Below are positions 35,787 to 43,641 of a stretch of 64,000 nt of DNA, in pieces. How positions within the stretch are numbered: position 1 is the stretch's first letter; each line of letters starts with the position of its first letter. The notes below the pieces were generated by a model that was given only the letters and a program-made list of their open reading frames with translations, searched no databases and was not told the origin of the DNA. Origin of the DNA: Nostoc sp. JL34 (GTDB lineage: Bacteria > Cyanobacteriota > Cyanobacteriia > Cyanobacteriales > Nostocaceae); NCBI RefSeq assembly GCF_017114945.1, contig NZ_JABXKQ010000070.1:1-64000 (forward strand). Reading direction: 5' to 3'. The position numbers and the translations under genes are program-made.

Positions 35787-37092
35787 ATTTCCCGATTTAG
35801 CCTTCATCCAAATTGGATTAATCATTTTTAGTGGGATTTGGATGCTGTGGCGAAATGACGAAGTTCCGCTATTTATCACGAGTTTTCTATTTTACATTAG
35901 CTCCTATCGATATTGGGCAGTCACCAGCGGCTTTGGGAAGTGGGTTAGCCTTGGTAATTTAGGCGGCTTTAATTCAATCACAACAGAAGCAGCTCTCGTT
36001 GCCTTAAATTACATGGCCTTTGGGGAAATTTGCTTAATAGCAACTTATATGTTGTGCCAGAAGCAATCTTTGCCAGTTATTAAACCTATTGGCGATCGCT
36101 CCTTTTTGCTGTGGCTGTCTCCTAAAGTCATCAATTTTGGCTTAATTTGCTTACCTGTAGTCTTGTACGTTCGCGCTCGGATAGGTGCACAATTAGCAGC
36201 AGGACAATCCTTAGCTTTTGATGTTAGTGGCTACTTATACTTGTTTCCAATGGTTTTAGTAGGGATTGCTACCTTAATCCTTTGTGTATGGAAATTTGGC
36301 GGGTTTTCCTCACTTCACACTAAAATCATGGCTTTTTCTATTCTGGTTGGTGTATCTTATTACACATTTAGCCCTACTAGTCGCTTCCAATTTTTGGGAT
36401 GGATGCTTGCAAGTGCGATCGTTTTGTCGTCTTCCTATCGACCAAAAACTCGTCTGATTCTTTTCACTATTATTGCTGTCTTAGCTATTAGCATGTTTGC
36501 GGTGGCTGGTGCGATGCGAAATACAACTTTAGCAGAAGATGCAGTCAATCAGGCAGCCTTTGAACGGGCATTTAGTGCTGAAGATGCGAATATGCTTGAT
36601 GGTTTTGTCATGATACAGCAAGTGTACCCTGAACGTTTAGATTACTCTTGGGGTATGGAGCATTTAGAAATTGTGATGCGTCCTATTCCGAGAGCTTTGT
36701 GGCCAGAAAAGCCAGTGGGTGGTTATATGAATAAACTTAATATTACTACTAATAAAGGCAAAGGAACTCTTGGAATTTCACCATCATTAATAGGTTCATT
36801 TTATGCAGAAGGTGGAATTATAGGAATTATCTTTTTCTCAATTGTTTACGGCAAAATTTTTGCTTCTATAGTCCGTTATAGTACAAAAATCCATCCCTTT
36901 GCCAGCATTTTGGTTAGAGCGATTTTATGTGCCTGTTTGATACCCCTTTTACGTGGCGGAGACTTACCTGGAATTTATGCCTGGTTTGGCATGGCTTTTT
37001 GGCCATGTTTTTTACTTCTCTGGATCAAACGGAAATATTTTAGACAGAGTTATTTGTCAACATGTCATTTTTACTTGAACAACTCAGTTTGA
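35773..37092 (+). CDS. Wzy-like O-antigen/oligosaccharide repeat polymerase
   Basis: A 439-residue polytopic membrane protein with about ten to twelve hydrophobic segments and a polar periplasmic loop at about 250-320 (ERAFSAEDANMLDGFVMIQQVYPERLDYSWGMEHLEIVMRPIPRALWPEKPVGGYMN). The PIPRxLWPxKP sequence is characteristic of oligosaccharide-repeat polymerases (Wzy/OatB-like). It would join repeat units on the periplasmic face, with the Wzc-like protein controlling chain length. Its start overlaps the GT4 gene by 14 bp. No Wzx flippase is seen in the window. Confidence 0.87.
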   Translation: MLLFEFPDLAFIQIGLIIFSGIWMLWRNDEVPLFITSFLFYISSYRYWAVTSGFGKWVSLGNLGGFNSITTEAALVALNYMAFGEICLIATYMLCQKQSLPVIKPIGDRSFLLWLSPKVINFGLICLPVVLYVRARIGAQLAAGQSLAFDVSGYLYLFPMVLVGIATLILCVWKFGGFSSLHTKIMAFSILVGVSYYTFSPTSRFQFLGWMLASAIVLSSSYRPKTRLILFTIIAVLAISMFAVAGAMRNTTLAEDAVNQAAFERAFSAEDANMLDGFVMIQQVYPERLDYSWGMEHLEIVMRPIPRALWPEKPVGGYMNKLNITTNKGKGTLGISPSLIGSFYAEGGIIGIIFFSIVYGKIFASIVRYSTKIHPFASILVRAILCACLIPLLRGGDLPGIYAWFGMAFWPCFLLLWIKRKYFRQSYLSTCHFYLNNSV

Positions 37093-37113
37093 AAATTATA
37101 AATATTAATAGCT

Positions 37114-38295
37114 ATGCATATAGTTGTGATTTTCTACAATATTGGAGGTTATCACGCAGCACGATTGCGTGCTGCCTACGCAGCCTGTCAACAAAAAGAC
37201 TGGAAACTCAGTGCAATTCAAATTACAGACAATACTCAAGAACATCCTTGGGGTGATGTAGAGCAAGAAATTACATTTCCTCTAAAAACTTTGTTGCCAA
37301 TAGCTACAACATCTTCCTCAATTCCTCGCAATCAAGAATCTACTGTCCCAGCATCTTTATTACCCTCTTATTTAGACACTTTACAACCGGATATCCTTGC
37401 TATCCCTGGTTGGGGATTTCCGATATCTCGTGCTGCACTTGCCTGGTGTCAAAAACATAATGTTCCCAGCATTGTGATGAGTGAGAGTAAATGGGATGAC
37501 GAAAAGCGGCAGTGGTGGAAGGAGCAGTTGAAATCTTGGCTTTATGTCAAAAAATATAATGCTGCCCTTGTGGGTGGTAAACTACACCGTGACTATCTAA
37601 TTAAGTTAGGCTTGCCCTATGAGCGGATTTTTCTGGGTTACGATGCAGTTGATAATGACTATTTCACCCAACGCGCAGAGATAGCAAGACTAGATCCTGT
37701 TCAGGCTAGGCATAGACAAACAAAAATTCCAGCCAAACCTTATTTTATTGTTGTCACCCGTTTAATCAAACGCAAAAACGTATTTCGGCTTGTAGAAGCC
37801 TTTGCTGCTTATCGCCAACAGATTGGACATGAACAAGCTTGGGATCTGGTAATTTGTGGTAGTGGAGAAGAAGAATCTTCTATCCATAATTTGATTGTTG
37901 AACAAAAGTTGTCAGATTGTGTTCATTTGCCTGGTTTTATTACTTACCAAGCAATTGGAGATTGGTATGGCTTGGCTAATGCTTTTGTACATCCTGCGTT
38001 GCAAGAGCAATGGGGCTTAGTATTGAACGAAGCATGTGCCGCTGGGTTGCCAGTTCTATGTAGTCGCACTGTAGGAGCCGGGTATGAACTTGTTGAGAAT
38101 GGCAAAAATGGTCTGTTATTCGATCCACAAAGTGGGAAAGATATGACTCGTGCCTTGTTAACTATCCATCAAATGGATTCAGACTCCAGAAGCAAAATGG
38201 GATACTTCAGCCAAAAAATTGTAGAGAATTATGCTCCTAAAAAGTTTGCTGAGGGTCTTTTAAAAGCTGTTGATATAGCAATAATATCCAGATAA
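37114..38295 (+). CDS. Glycosyltransferase family 4
   Basis: A 393-residue GT-B enzyme. It begins HIVVIFYNIGGYHAARLRAAYAACQ. The donor half has PYFIVVTRLIKRKNVFRLVEAFAAY (about 210-234) and the EX7E segment HPALQEQWGLVLNEACAAGLPVLCS (about 291-315), both well conserved. It follows the polymerase by 21 bp. A second in-frame-looking frame at 37062 is in another phase and is not supported. Confidence 0.94.
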   Translation: MHIVVIFYNIGGYHAARLRAAYAACQQKDWKLSAIQITDNTQEHPWGDVEQEITFPLKTLLPIATTSSSIPRNQESTVPASLLPSYLDTLQPDILAIPGWGFPISRAALAWCQKHNVPSIVMSESKWDDEKRQWWKEQLKSWLYVKKYNAALVGGKLHRDYLIKLGLPYERIFLGYDAVDNDYFTQRAEIARLDPVQARHRQTKIPAKPYFIVVTRLIKRKNVFRLVEAFAAYRQQIGHEQAWDLVICGSGEEESSIHNLIVEQKLSDCVHLPGFITYQAIGDWYGLANAFVHPALQEQWGLVLNEACAAGLPVLCSRTVGAGYELVENGKNGLLFDPQSGKDMTRALLTIHQMDSDSRSKMGYFSQKIVENYAPKKFAEGLLKAVDIAIISR

Positions 38296-38329
38296 AATCT
38301 CAAATTAAAAATTTTCTATTGATTAAGTT

Positions 38330-39514
38330 ATGAAAATTTTATTTATTGCTCCTTACATTGGAGCAACTTATGGTGGAACATCTAAAATTGTTACAGAGCT
38401 AGTAGAAGCAATTGGTTGTTTAGGTGTTAGTGTTGATCTGGTGACAACACATGCTAATGGCTCTAAGAATTTAGACGTACCACTGAATGAATGGATTAAT
38501 CAAAAATGTTATCGAGTGCAGTATTTCGATTGCTGGTATCGAGATGATTTTATCATCAGTCCCTCTTTGATTAGCTGGTTATTTAAAAATGTAAATAATT
38601 ACGATATAGTGCATAGTCAAACAGTTTTTGCCCCGATGATTTCAGTTGCCCACTCAATATGTAAATATTTCCATATTCCATATATTGTAACTCCTCATGG
38701 GATGCTAGAACCTTGGGCATTGTCGTACAAAGCATGGAAAAAAAGAATTTATTATAAAGTATTTGAAAATCCTGCCATCCAAAATTCTAATGCTATCCAA
38801 GCTACGTCTAGTTTTGAACTAAACAATATCAATTCTCTCAAATTCCAGAATACTGTTTTTGTTCCTAATGGAATTCGCCGCCAAGAATTTGAACCGCTCT
38901 CGAATCCAGAAATTTTTTATCAGCAGTTTCCAGAGACTAGAGGTAAAACTCTGATTTTGTTTCTTGGTCGGATTGACCCTAAAAAAGGTCTAGATTTACT
39001 AGCTCCTGCTTTTGCCAAAGTTTATAATCAGTTTCCTCACACACATTTAGTTGTGGCAGGCCCAGATAATATCGGATTTATGGACAAAGCTCAGAACTAC
39101 TTTTTGCAGGCAGATTGTCTAGATGCTGTTACCTTCACTGGTATGGTAAGTGGAGCATTAAAATATGCTGCTTTAGCTGCTGCTAATTTGTATGTTGCCC
39201 CTTCTTACTCAGAAGGTTTCAGTATATCTATTTTAGAAGGCATGGCTTCAGGATTACCCTGTATAATTACAACTGCTTGCAATTTCCCGGAAGCTGCCAA
39301 GGCTGAAGCTGCTCATGTTGTTGAGATTAATGTTAATGCTATTGCTAATGCTTTGATTGAGTGCTTAAGTAATCCTCAGCAGGCTACAGAAATGGGCGAT
39401 CGCGCCCGTGAGTTTATTTTCCAAAACTATACCTGGGATCGTGCTGCTGACAAGTTAATTCAGGTTTATAAATCTGTGATTGACAAAAAACCTTTGCCGG
39501 AATTTCTAGGGTAG
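38330..39514 (+). CDS. Glycosyltransferase family 4
   Basis: A 394-residue GT-B enzyme. It begins MKILFIAPYIGATYGGTSKIVTELVEAI, with the glycine-rich acceptor loop. PYIVTPHGMLEPWALSYKAWKKRIY is a conserved cyanobacterial and proteobacterial GT4 signature. The donor half has ILFLGRIDPKKGLDLLAPAF and the EX7E motif in SEGFSISILEGMASGLPCI. It lies 34 bp after the previous GT4 and is probably co-transcribed with it. Confidence 0.95.
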   Translation: MKILFIAPYIGATYGGTSKIVTELVEAIGCLGVSVDLVTTHANGSKNLDVPLNEWINQKCYRVQYFDCWYRDDFIISPSLISWLFKNVNNYDIVHSQTVFAPMISVAHSICKYFHIPYIVTPHGMLEPWALSYKAWKKRIYYKVFENPAIQNSNAIQATSSFELNNINSLKFQNTVFVPNGIRRQEFEPLSNPEIFYQQFPETRGKTLILFLGRIDPKKGLDLLAPAFAKVYNQFPHTHLVVAGPDNIGFMDKAQNYFLQADCLDAVTFTGMVSGALKYAALAAANLYVAPSYSEGFSISILEGMASGLPCIITTACNFPEAAKAEAAHVVEINVNAIANALIECLSNPQQATEMGDRAREFIFQNYTWDRAADKLIQVYKSVIDKKPLPEFLG

Positions 39515-39520
39515 ACTCAA

Positions 39521-40087
39521 GTGAAAAAATCTAGACTTGCGAAAGTATACCGTTTTATCTGTTTACTAAGTTTAAGTCTTATTTTGGTGCTATTGAGCAT
39601 CATACCTGTGCGTCTAGCGATCGCCATCAACCAAGCACCCCAACCTCAAGCTTTCTTTATTTTAGGGGGCGATCCAGCTAGAGAAAAATTCACTGCTGAA
39701 CTAGTCCAATGGTATCCATCCCTAGAAATCTGGGTGTCCTCTCCTCCAAATCCTCAGAAAACCATTGAAACTTTCCAAAATGTGAATGTTCCCAAGACGA
39801 AATTAAATATTGACATGGGTGCTGTCGATACTGTAACTAACTTTACCTCTCTGATTGCTAACTTTAAACAACGGCAACTTCAACATCTATTTCTAGTTAC
39901 TTCAGATTTTCACATGCCCAGAGCCAAAGCGATCGCCACCTTCGTCCTTGGTAGCCAAGGTATTACTTTTACTCCCATCTCCGTACCATCCAAGCAAACT
40001 GACTCAGAATCCCTCCTCCGTATTATTCGCGATATTATTCGCTCTCTCCTTTGGATTATCACAGGTCACACGGGAGTCAGCCTTTAA
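39521..40087 (+). CDS. YdcF-like (DUF218) membrane-anchored protein
   Basis: A 188-residue protein with a single N-terminal membrane helix (about 12-36, FICLLSLSLILVLLSIIPVRLAIAI) and a DUF218 domain: QAFFILGGDPAREKFTAELVQWYP, then DTVTNFTSLIANF and LVTSDFHMPRAKAIA. The family (YdcF, SanA, ElyC) is linked to envelope and lipid-carrier metabolism, though the chemistry is poorly known. The start is GTG at 39521, seven bases after the GT4 stop, so it belongs to the same operon. A role at the envelope during polysaccharide assembly is plausible but inferred. Confidence 0.85.
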   Translation: MKKSRLAKVYRFICLLSLSLILVLLSIIPVRLAIAINQAPQPQAFFILGGDPAREKFTAELVQWYPSLEIWVSSPPNPQKTIETFQNVNVPKTKLNIDMGAVDTVTNFTSLIANFKQRQLQHLFLVTSDFHMPRAKAIATFVLGSQGITFTPISVPSKQTDSESLLRIIRDIIRSLLWIITGHTGVSL

Positions 40088-40130
40088 CTAATTACTAATT
40101 CGTAATTGTTGGCGAAATAATCGCGCGTAA

Positions 40131-40283
40131 TTATCTTTTTTGGTGGTTTAATCTGTTGGGATCTAAATCCTTAACTAATTCAACGGGTCGCGCCCAAGAT
40201 TTCCCAATTTTAGCTAAAGCTTGTTGGGGAAGAAATTTTTTACGATTTGGTTGGGGTCTGAATCCCCATTCAAATCTTCTCAA
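40131..40283 (-). pseudogene. Small reverse frame, possible gene fragment
   Basis: On the reverse strand, 50 codons read coherently to a TAA at 40131-40133. They include RRFEWGFRPQPNRKKFLPQQ, then ALAKIGKSWARPVELVKDLD and PNRLNHQKR. The composition looks protein-like, and the sequence just upstream (plus strand, about 40283-40305) resembles the AGTCCCTAG-type tandem repeats seen elsewhere here. It may be the 3' end of a truncated gene or a genuine small protein starting at TTG (40283). The family is not recognised. Confidence 0.35.
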
Positions 40284-40319
40284 TCTCCAGTCCCTAGTTC
40301 AACCTACTTTTCCTCCTAT

Positions 40320-40859
40320 ATGCGTCTAGATCAATATACTGTTGGCAACTATACTCCAGGCGCACCATACTGGAAGCAACTTCTTTGGTATTTTGTGGGG
40401 TCGCCCTTAGTTGAAAGTTATTGGCTTCCAGTTTCAGCTTTGAAAATTTGGATACTCCGCAGTTTTGGGGCTAAAATCGGTCAAGGTGTCCGCATTAAAC
40501 CTGGAGTCCGGGTAAAGTTTCCCTGGCGGTTAAATCTTGGTAATTTTGTTTGGATTGGGGAAGGTGCGTGGATTGATAACGTTGCTCCTGTCACCATCGA
40601 AAGTCATGTTTGTCTGTCTCAAGGGGTCTATCTCTGCACTGGAAATCATGACTGGAATCATCCCGATTTTAAATTGATTTATGCTCCAATTCACATTCAA
40701 GAGAGTAGTTGGATTGCTGCCAAGTCGGTAATTGGGCCAGGAGTCACAGTTGGTCAAGGAGCAGTACTAACTTTAGGTGGTGTTACTGGGAAATCACTAG
40801 AGCCAATGACCATTTATGCAGGGAATCCGGCTCAACCTATCAAGCAACGAAAGCTTTGA
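40320..40859 (+). CDS. WcaF-like hexapeptide acetyltransferase
   Basis: A colanic-acid WcaF-type O-acetyltransferase. It begins MRLDQYTVGNYTPGAPYWKQLLWYFVGSPL, typical of cyanobacterial and proteobacterial WcaF. SFGAKIGQGVRIKPGVRVKFPWRL and the His-containing CTGNHDWNHPDF follow, then IGPGVTVGQGAVLTLGGVTGKSLEPMTIYAGNPAQPIK. I choose ATG 40320 (179 residues, family length) over an in-frame TTG at 40221. The 33 extra residues from the TTG are low-complexity and read through repeat-like DNA. It is the last recognisable polysaccharide gene. Confidence 0.92.
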   Translation: MRLDQYTVGNYTPGAPYWKQLLWYFVGSPLVESYWLPVSALKIWILRSFGAKIGQGVRIKPGVRVKFPWRLNLGNFVWIGEGAWIDNVAPVTIESHVCLSQGVYLCTGNHDWNHPDFKLIYAPIHIQESSWIAAKSVIGPGVTVGQGAVLTLGGVTGKSLEPMTIYAGNPAQPIKQRKL

Positions 40860-40906
40860 TATGTCCCCTCATATCATGTTCGAGTAAAGACTTATCATTT
40901 AGACCG

Positions 40907-40934
40907 CAGGGGGCAGGGGGCAGGGAGCAGGGAG
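40907..40934. repeat. G-rich heptamer tandem repeat (STRR type)
   Basis: Four successive 7-bp units of the form CAGGGRG occur downstream of the WcaF-like gene. Such short tandemly repeated repeats are a known trait of heterocystous cyanobacteria. Confidence 0.8.
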
Positions 40935-41100
40935 AAAGAGGTTTTCCTGACTTTTGCACGGATGCGGTAATCATAAGTAATTAACCGGACTTGATATCAA
41001 ATATCTGTTGCGTTTACCGTAAAGCCCAACAAATTCCAGAGTAAAATAAGAATAATCTAAGTTATCCAAGTTATCATTTATTTTCTGCGTTCCTTCGCGT

Positions 41101-42498
41101 TTAAACTTCAATCGCCGTCTCTTTCTCCTGACCTTTTTGCTGTGAACTTAGCTGATCTAAAATCTCTAAAACCTCTTGTTCAAAAGCAACTTGGGCGCGA
41201 TTAGTTTTGCCACCCACATATAAGCGATCGCCTTTTTGCAATGCCCATATTTGCGAGTGAGAAAAGTAACTCATCACCACACCCAGCATAAGTAAGCCAA
41301 ACCCTGTGTAAACAATTGGTATGCCTGGATCGGCTTTAATTTGTAAGCCAGTGCTACCAATAACATCCAAAATTTTCAGCTTCACGCCATTAATTTCGGT
41401 GAACATTCCAGCGCGGACTGTATCTACAAGTTTGCCAGTGGCATCATAAATTAATACCATTCCTTGTAAGTCTTTGGCTAACAAGGAGACACCCTCACTC
41501 AAATCCGGTTTAGTTGGAACCCAGGTTCCCCAAATGCGTCCGTTACCGTTGGTGTTCAATTGCGCCATCGGTAGCTGAAAAATCGGGCTGTTGTTAAATT
41601 GGACGCGAACACCTGCAATTCCCCAATCAGTTTGATAGAAAGTTACGCCATGATAGCGCAGAGGTTCGTTGACAAAAATTTTCTTATGGTCAACTTCCTT
41701 TCCCTGATTATCCAAGACAGACATATCCGAATAAAATTGATCGATGCCGCCAGATGGAGTGTAATCAATCCAAAAACGATTGACTCGCACAGACCAATCT
41801 TTCGAGATTTTTGCGGCTAAAGGCCCAGCATCGACAATATTTGTCACTTGAAATGTATCGCCACTGGCAACCATTTCCTGAGCGAGAAACCCAGTCATCG
41901 CTCCCCAAATTCCCCCTAGTAGAATACCGACAATGCCAATATGAACGATAATTGGGCCGATGCGTCCGACTATTCCTTTGCGGGCGTAAAGGAGATTTTC
42001 TTTTTCTTGATCTGGAAAAATTTTATAGCGGTGTTTCTCTAATATCTGGTTTAAAGAATCTAGGGAACCAGTATCTAGTTCTGCACTTAAAGCTAACTTT
42101 TGAAATTGCCGTGGTTCGTCGTAATATTTCCAGCGCTGGGCAGCTTTTAAGGCTGGTAACTGACGAGTAAAAGAACAAGCAGTAAGGCTAGTGCCAAATA
42201 AGATGAGTAATGCCAGAAACCACCAGGTACGATATACGTGGTCTAATCCAACTACCTGAATTACCTTCCAAGTTAAGAAACCAAATAAAGCTGGATGTTC
42301 TGGGTAGTTGGCTTGGTAAAATGCGGGTGACTGACTTTGCTCGATTACAGTACCAGTGGAGCTAAAGATTGCAATCAATAGCAGTAGTGCGATCGCTAGT
42401 CGTAAGTTGGTCAGTACAGGCAAAAGCTCTTGGCGTAAGAACTTCCCAGGTAATGCCCACCATTTTAATTCTTTGGACGCTGAATCTTCTAAAGTCAT
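41101..42498 (-). CDS. ccs1: Cytochrome c biogenesis protein Ccs1 (ResB family)
   Basis: Component of the system II cytochrome c maturation machinery in the thylakoid or plasma membrane, working with CcsA to deliver and attach haem to apocytochromes. A 465-residue ResB-family protein: first helices at about 28-50 ([23 protein letters not shown]) and 82-105, third near 172-195, a large lumenal domain (about 215-390: [42 protein letters not shown]) and a last helix near 400-420 ([20 protein letters not shown]) whose His-containing HSQIW segment is conserved. Length is usual for cyanobacteria. It lies upstream of ccdA on the same strand order, separated by a repeat-filled 220-bp gap. Confidence 0.95.
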   Translation of the reverse strand: MTLEDSASKELKWWALPGKFLRQELLPVLTNLRLAIALLLLIAIFSSTGTVIEQSQSPAFYQANYPEHPALFGFLTWKVIQVVGLDHVYRTWWFLALLILFGTSLTACSFTRQLPALKAAQRWKYYDEPRQFQKLALSAELDTGSLDSLNQILEKHRYKIFPDQEKENLLYARKGIVGRIGPIIVHIGIVGILLGGIWGAMTGFLAQEMVASGDTFQVTNIVDAGPLAAKISKDWSVRVNRFWIDYTPSGGIDQFYSDMSVLDNQGKEVDHKKIFVNEPLRYHGVTFYQTDWGIAGVRVQFNNSPIFQLPMAQLNTNGNGRIWGTWVPTKPDLSEGVSLLAKDLQGMVLIYDATGKLVDTVRAGMFTEINGVKLKILDVIGSTGLQIKADPGIPIVYTGFGLLMLGVVMSYFSHSQIWALQKGDRLYVGGKTNRAQVAFEQEVLEILDQLSSQQKGQEKETAIEV

Positions 42499-42531
42499 TA
42501 TGTGTAAAATGCTAATACAGGTATTGAAAAA

Positions 42532-42655
42532 GGGACTGGGGATTAGGGACTGGGGACTGGGAAAATTGTTCGGGGATTCAGACCACTAGCCATGTTTTGT
42601 TCGCGCTGCGTTCGCACGAGAAGAAAACTCTTCCCAGTCCCCAGTTCCCAGTCCC
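42532..42655. repeat. Inverted pair of GGGACT-type tandem repeats
   Basis: Left arm 42532-42563 consists of GGGACTGGGGATTA-like units. Right arm 42631-42655 carries the reverse complement (CCCAGTCCCCAGTTCCCAGT). The two could fold into a long stem around a 67-base loop. It lies between ccdA and ccs1 and may stabilise or terminate a transcript. Confidence 0.7.
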
Positions 42656-42719
42656 GGAGTGCCATTCCTAAGAGACTTGCTGCGCCGAAGTCGGGGAATC
42701 CTGGCGCGACCCCTTGATA

Positions 42720-43460
42720 TTAAAAACTGCCGAGGGGAATCCGAGAAATTAAGGAAAATACACCGAATCCTACCAATAGCGCCCCACTAACTGGGTTAAT
42801 CCAACCAGACCAGCGACGCAATTCCAGTAATTTTTTAATTGAAGCTGTAAAAGTACCCGCCAAAATCAACGGCGTTACATAACCGGCTGTGTAAGAAAGT
42901 AGCAAAACAGCGCCTAAAATTAAGTCTTGTGTATTGGCAATCCAACCTAGTAAGCTGGCTAAAACAGGGGTGCTACAAGGGGATGCGACTAAGCCGAAAG
43001 TCAGTCCCAGCAAATAGGAACGTAATCCGGCTGGCAAATCTGGCGAAATCCAATTCGTTTCGCCTAATGATGGAAATTGCAGAGGTAGTGCTTCTAATAA
43101 GTTCAGACCCATGAGAATGGCGATAATGCTGACGATAATCGGCAAACCAATTCCCACTTGACCATAGACTTTTCCTATCAAACCTGCTAAAATTCCCATT
43201 CCCGCCAATGTGGTTGCTAATCCGAAAGCAAACCAAGTTGATTGAGCAGCTGCTTGCAAGCGGCTTTTGGCCTCATAACCGCCGATGTAACCAATGGTAA
43301 TTGGCAGCATGGAAAGCATACAGGGTGTGAGACTGGTGAGCAAGCCAGCTGCAAAGATGATACCAATACTCACCACGCTAAGGTGTGTCAGTTGGTTAGA
43401 AACGAGGCTGTTGGCAAATTGTTCTAGTTGGTAAATTTGGGTTTGCAGGTTATCAAACAT
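42720..43460 (-). CDS. ccdA: Cytochrome c biogenesis thiol transporter CcdA
   Basis: Transfers reducing equivalents across the membrane to keep apocytochrome cysteines reduced for haem attachment by Ccs1/CcsA. A 246-residue protein with six membrane helices. The two redox cysteines are in TSLTPCMLSMLPITIGYIGGY (about residue 47) and LVASPCSTPVLASLLG (about 160), both in the conserved Pro-Cys context. SYTAGYVTPLILAG is also conserved. It is transcribed ahead of ccs1 in the same direction, as expected for partners. Confidence 0.96.
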   Translation of the reverse strand: MFDNLQTQIYQLEQFANSLVSNQLTHLSVVSIGIIFAAGLLTSLTPCMLSMLPITIGYIGGYEAKSRLQAAAQSTWFAFGLATTLAGMGILAGLIGKVYGQVGIGLPIIVSIIAILMGLNLLEALPLQFPSLGETNWISPDLPAGLRSYLLGLTFGLVASPCSTPVLASLLGWIANTQDLILGAVLLLSYTAGYVTPLILAGTFTASIKKLLELRRWSGWINPVSGALLVGFGVFSLISRIPLGSF

Positions 43461-43641
43461 GGGGAGTTTCTGAGCGGGAAATGCTTACTCTGCTTGAATT
43501 TTAGCTTACTTTTGGTTTTTGAGTCAGCAGAAGTGATTATCCGAACCTGATATCATCTAAATTTCATCTGCCCAAAGAAATGTATCTAAAATACAATTAA
43601 GCTCGGATTATCCCTGAAGAAGCACGGCTGGAGTATTTGGC

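Noticed and set aside
40131..40319. tRNA or other structured RNA near 40.2 kb
   Set aside because: No cloverleaf or T-loop pattern; the region is better explained by a possible reverse-strand gene fragment plus repeat DNA.
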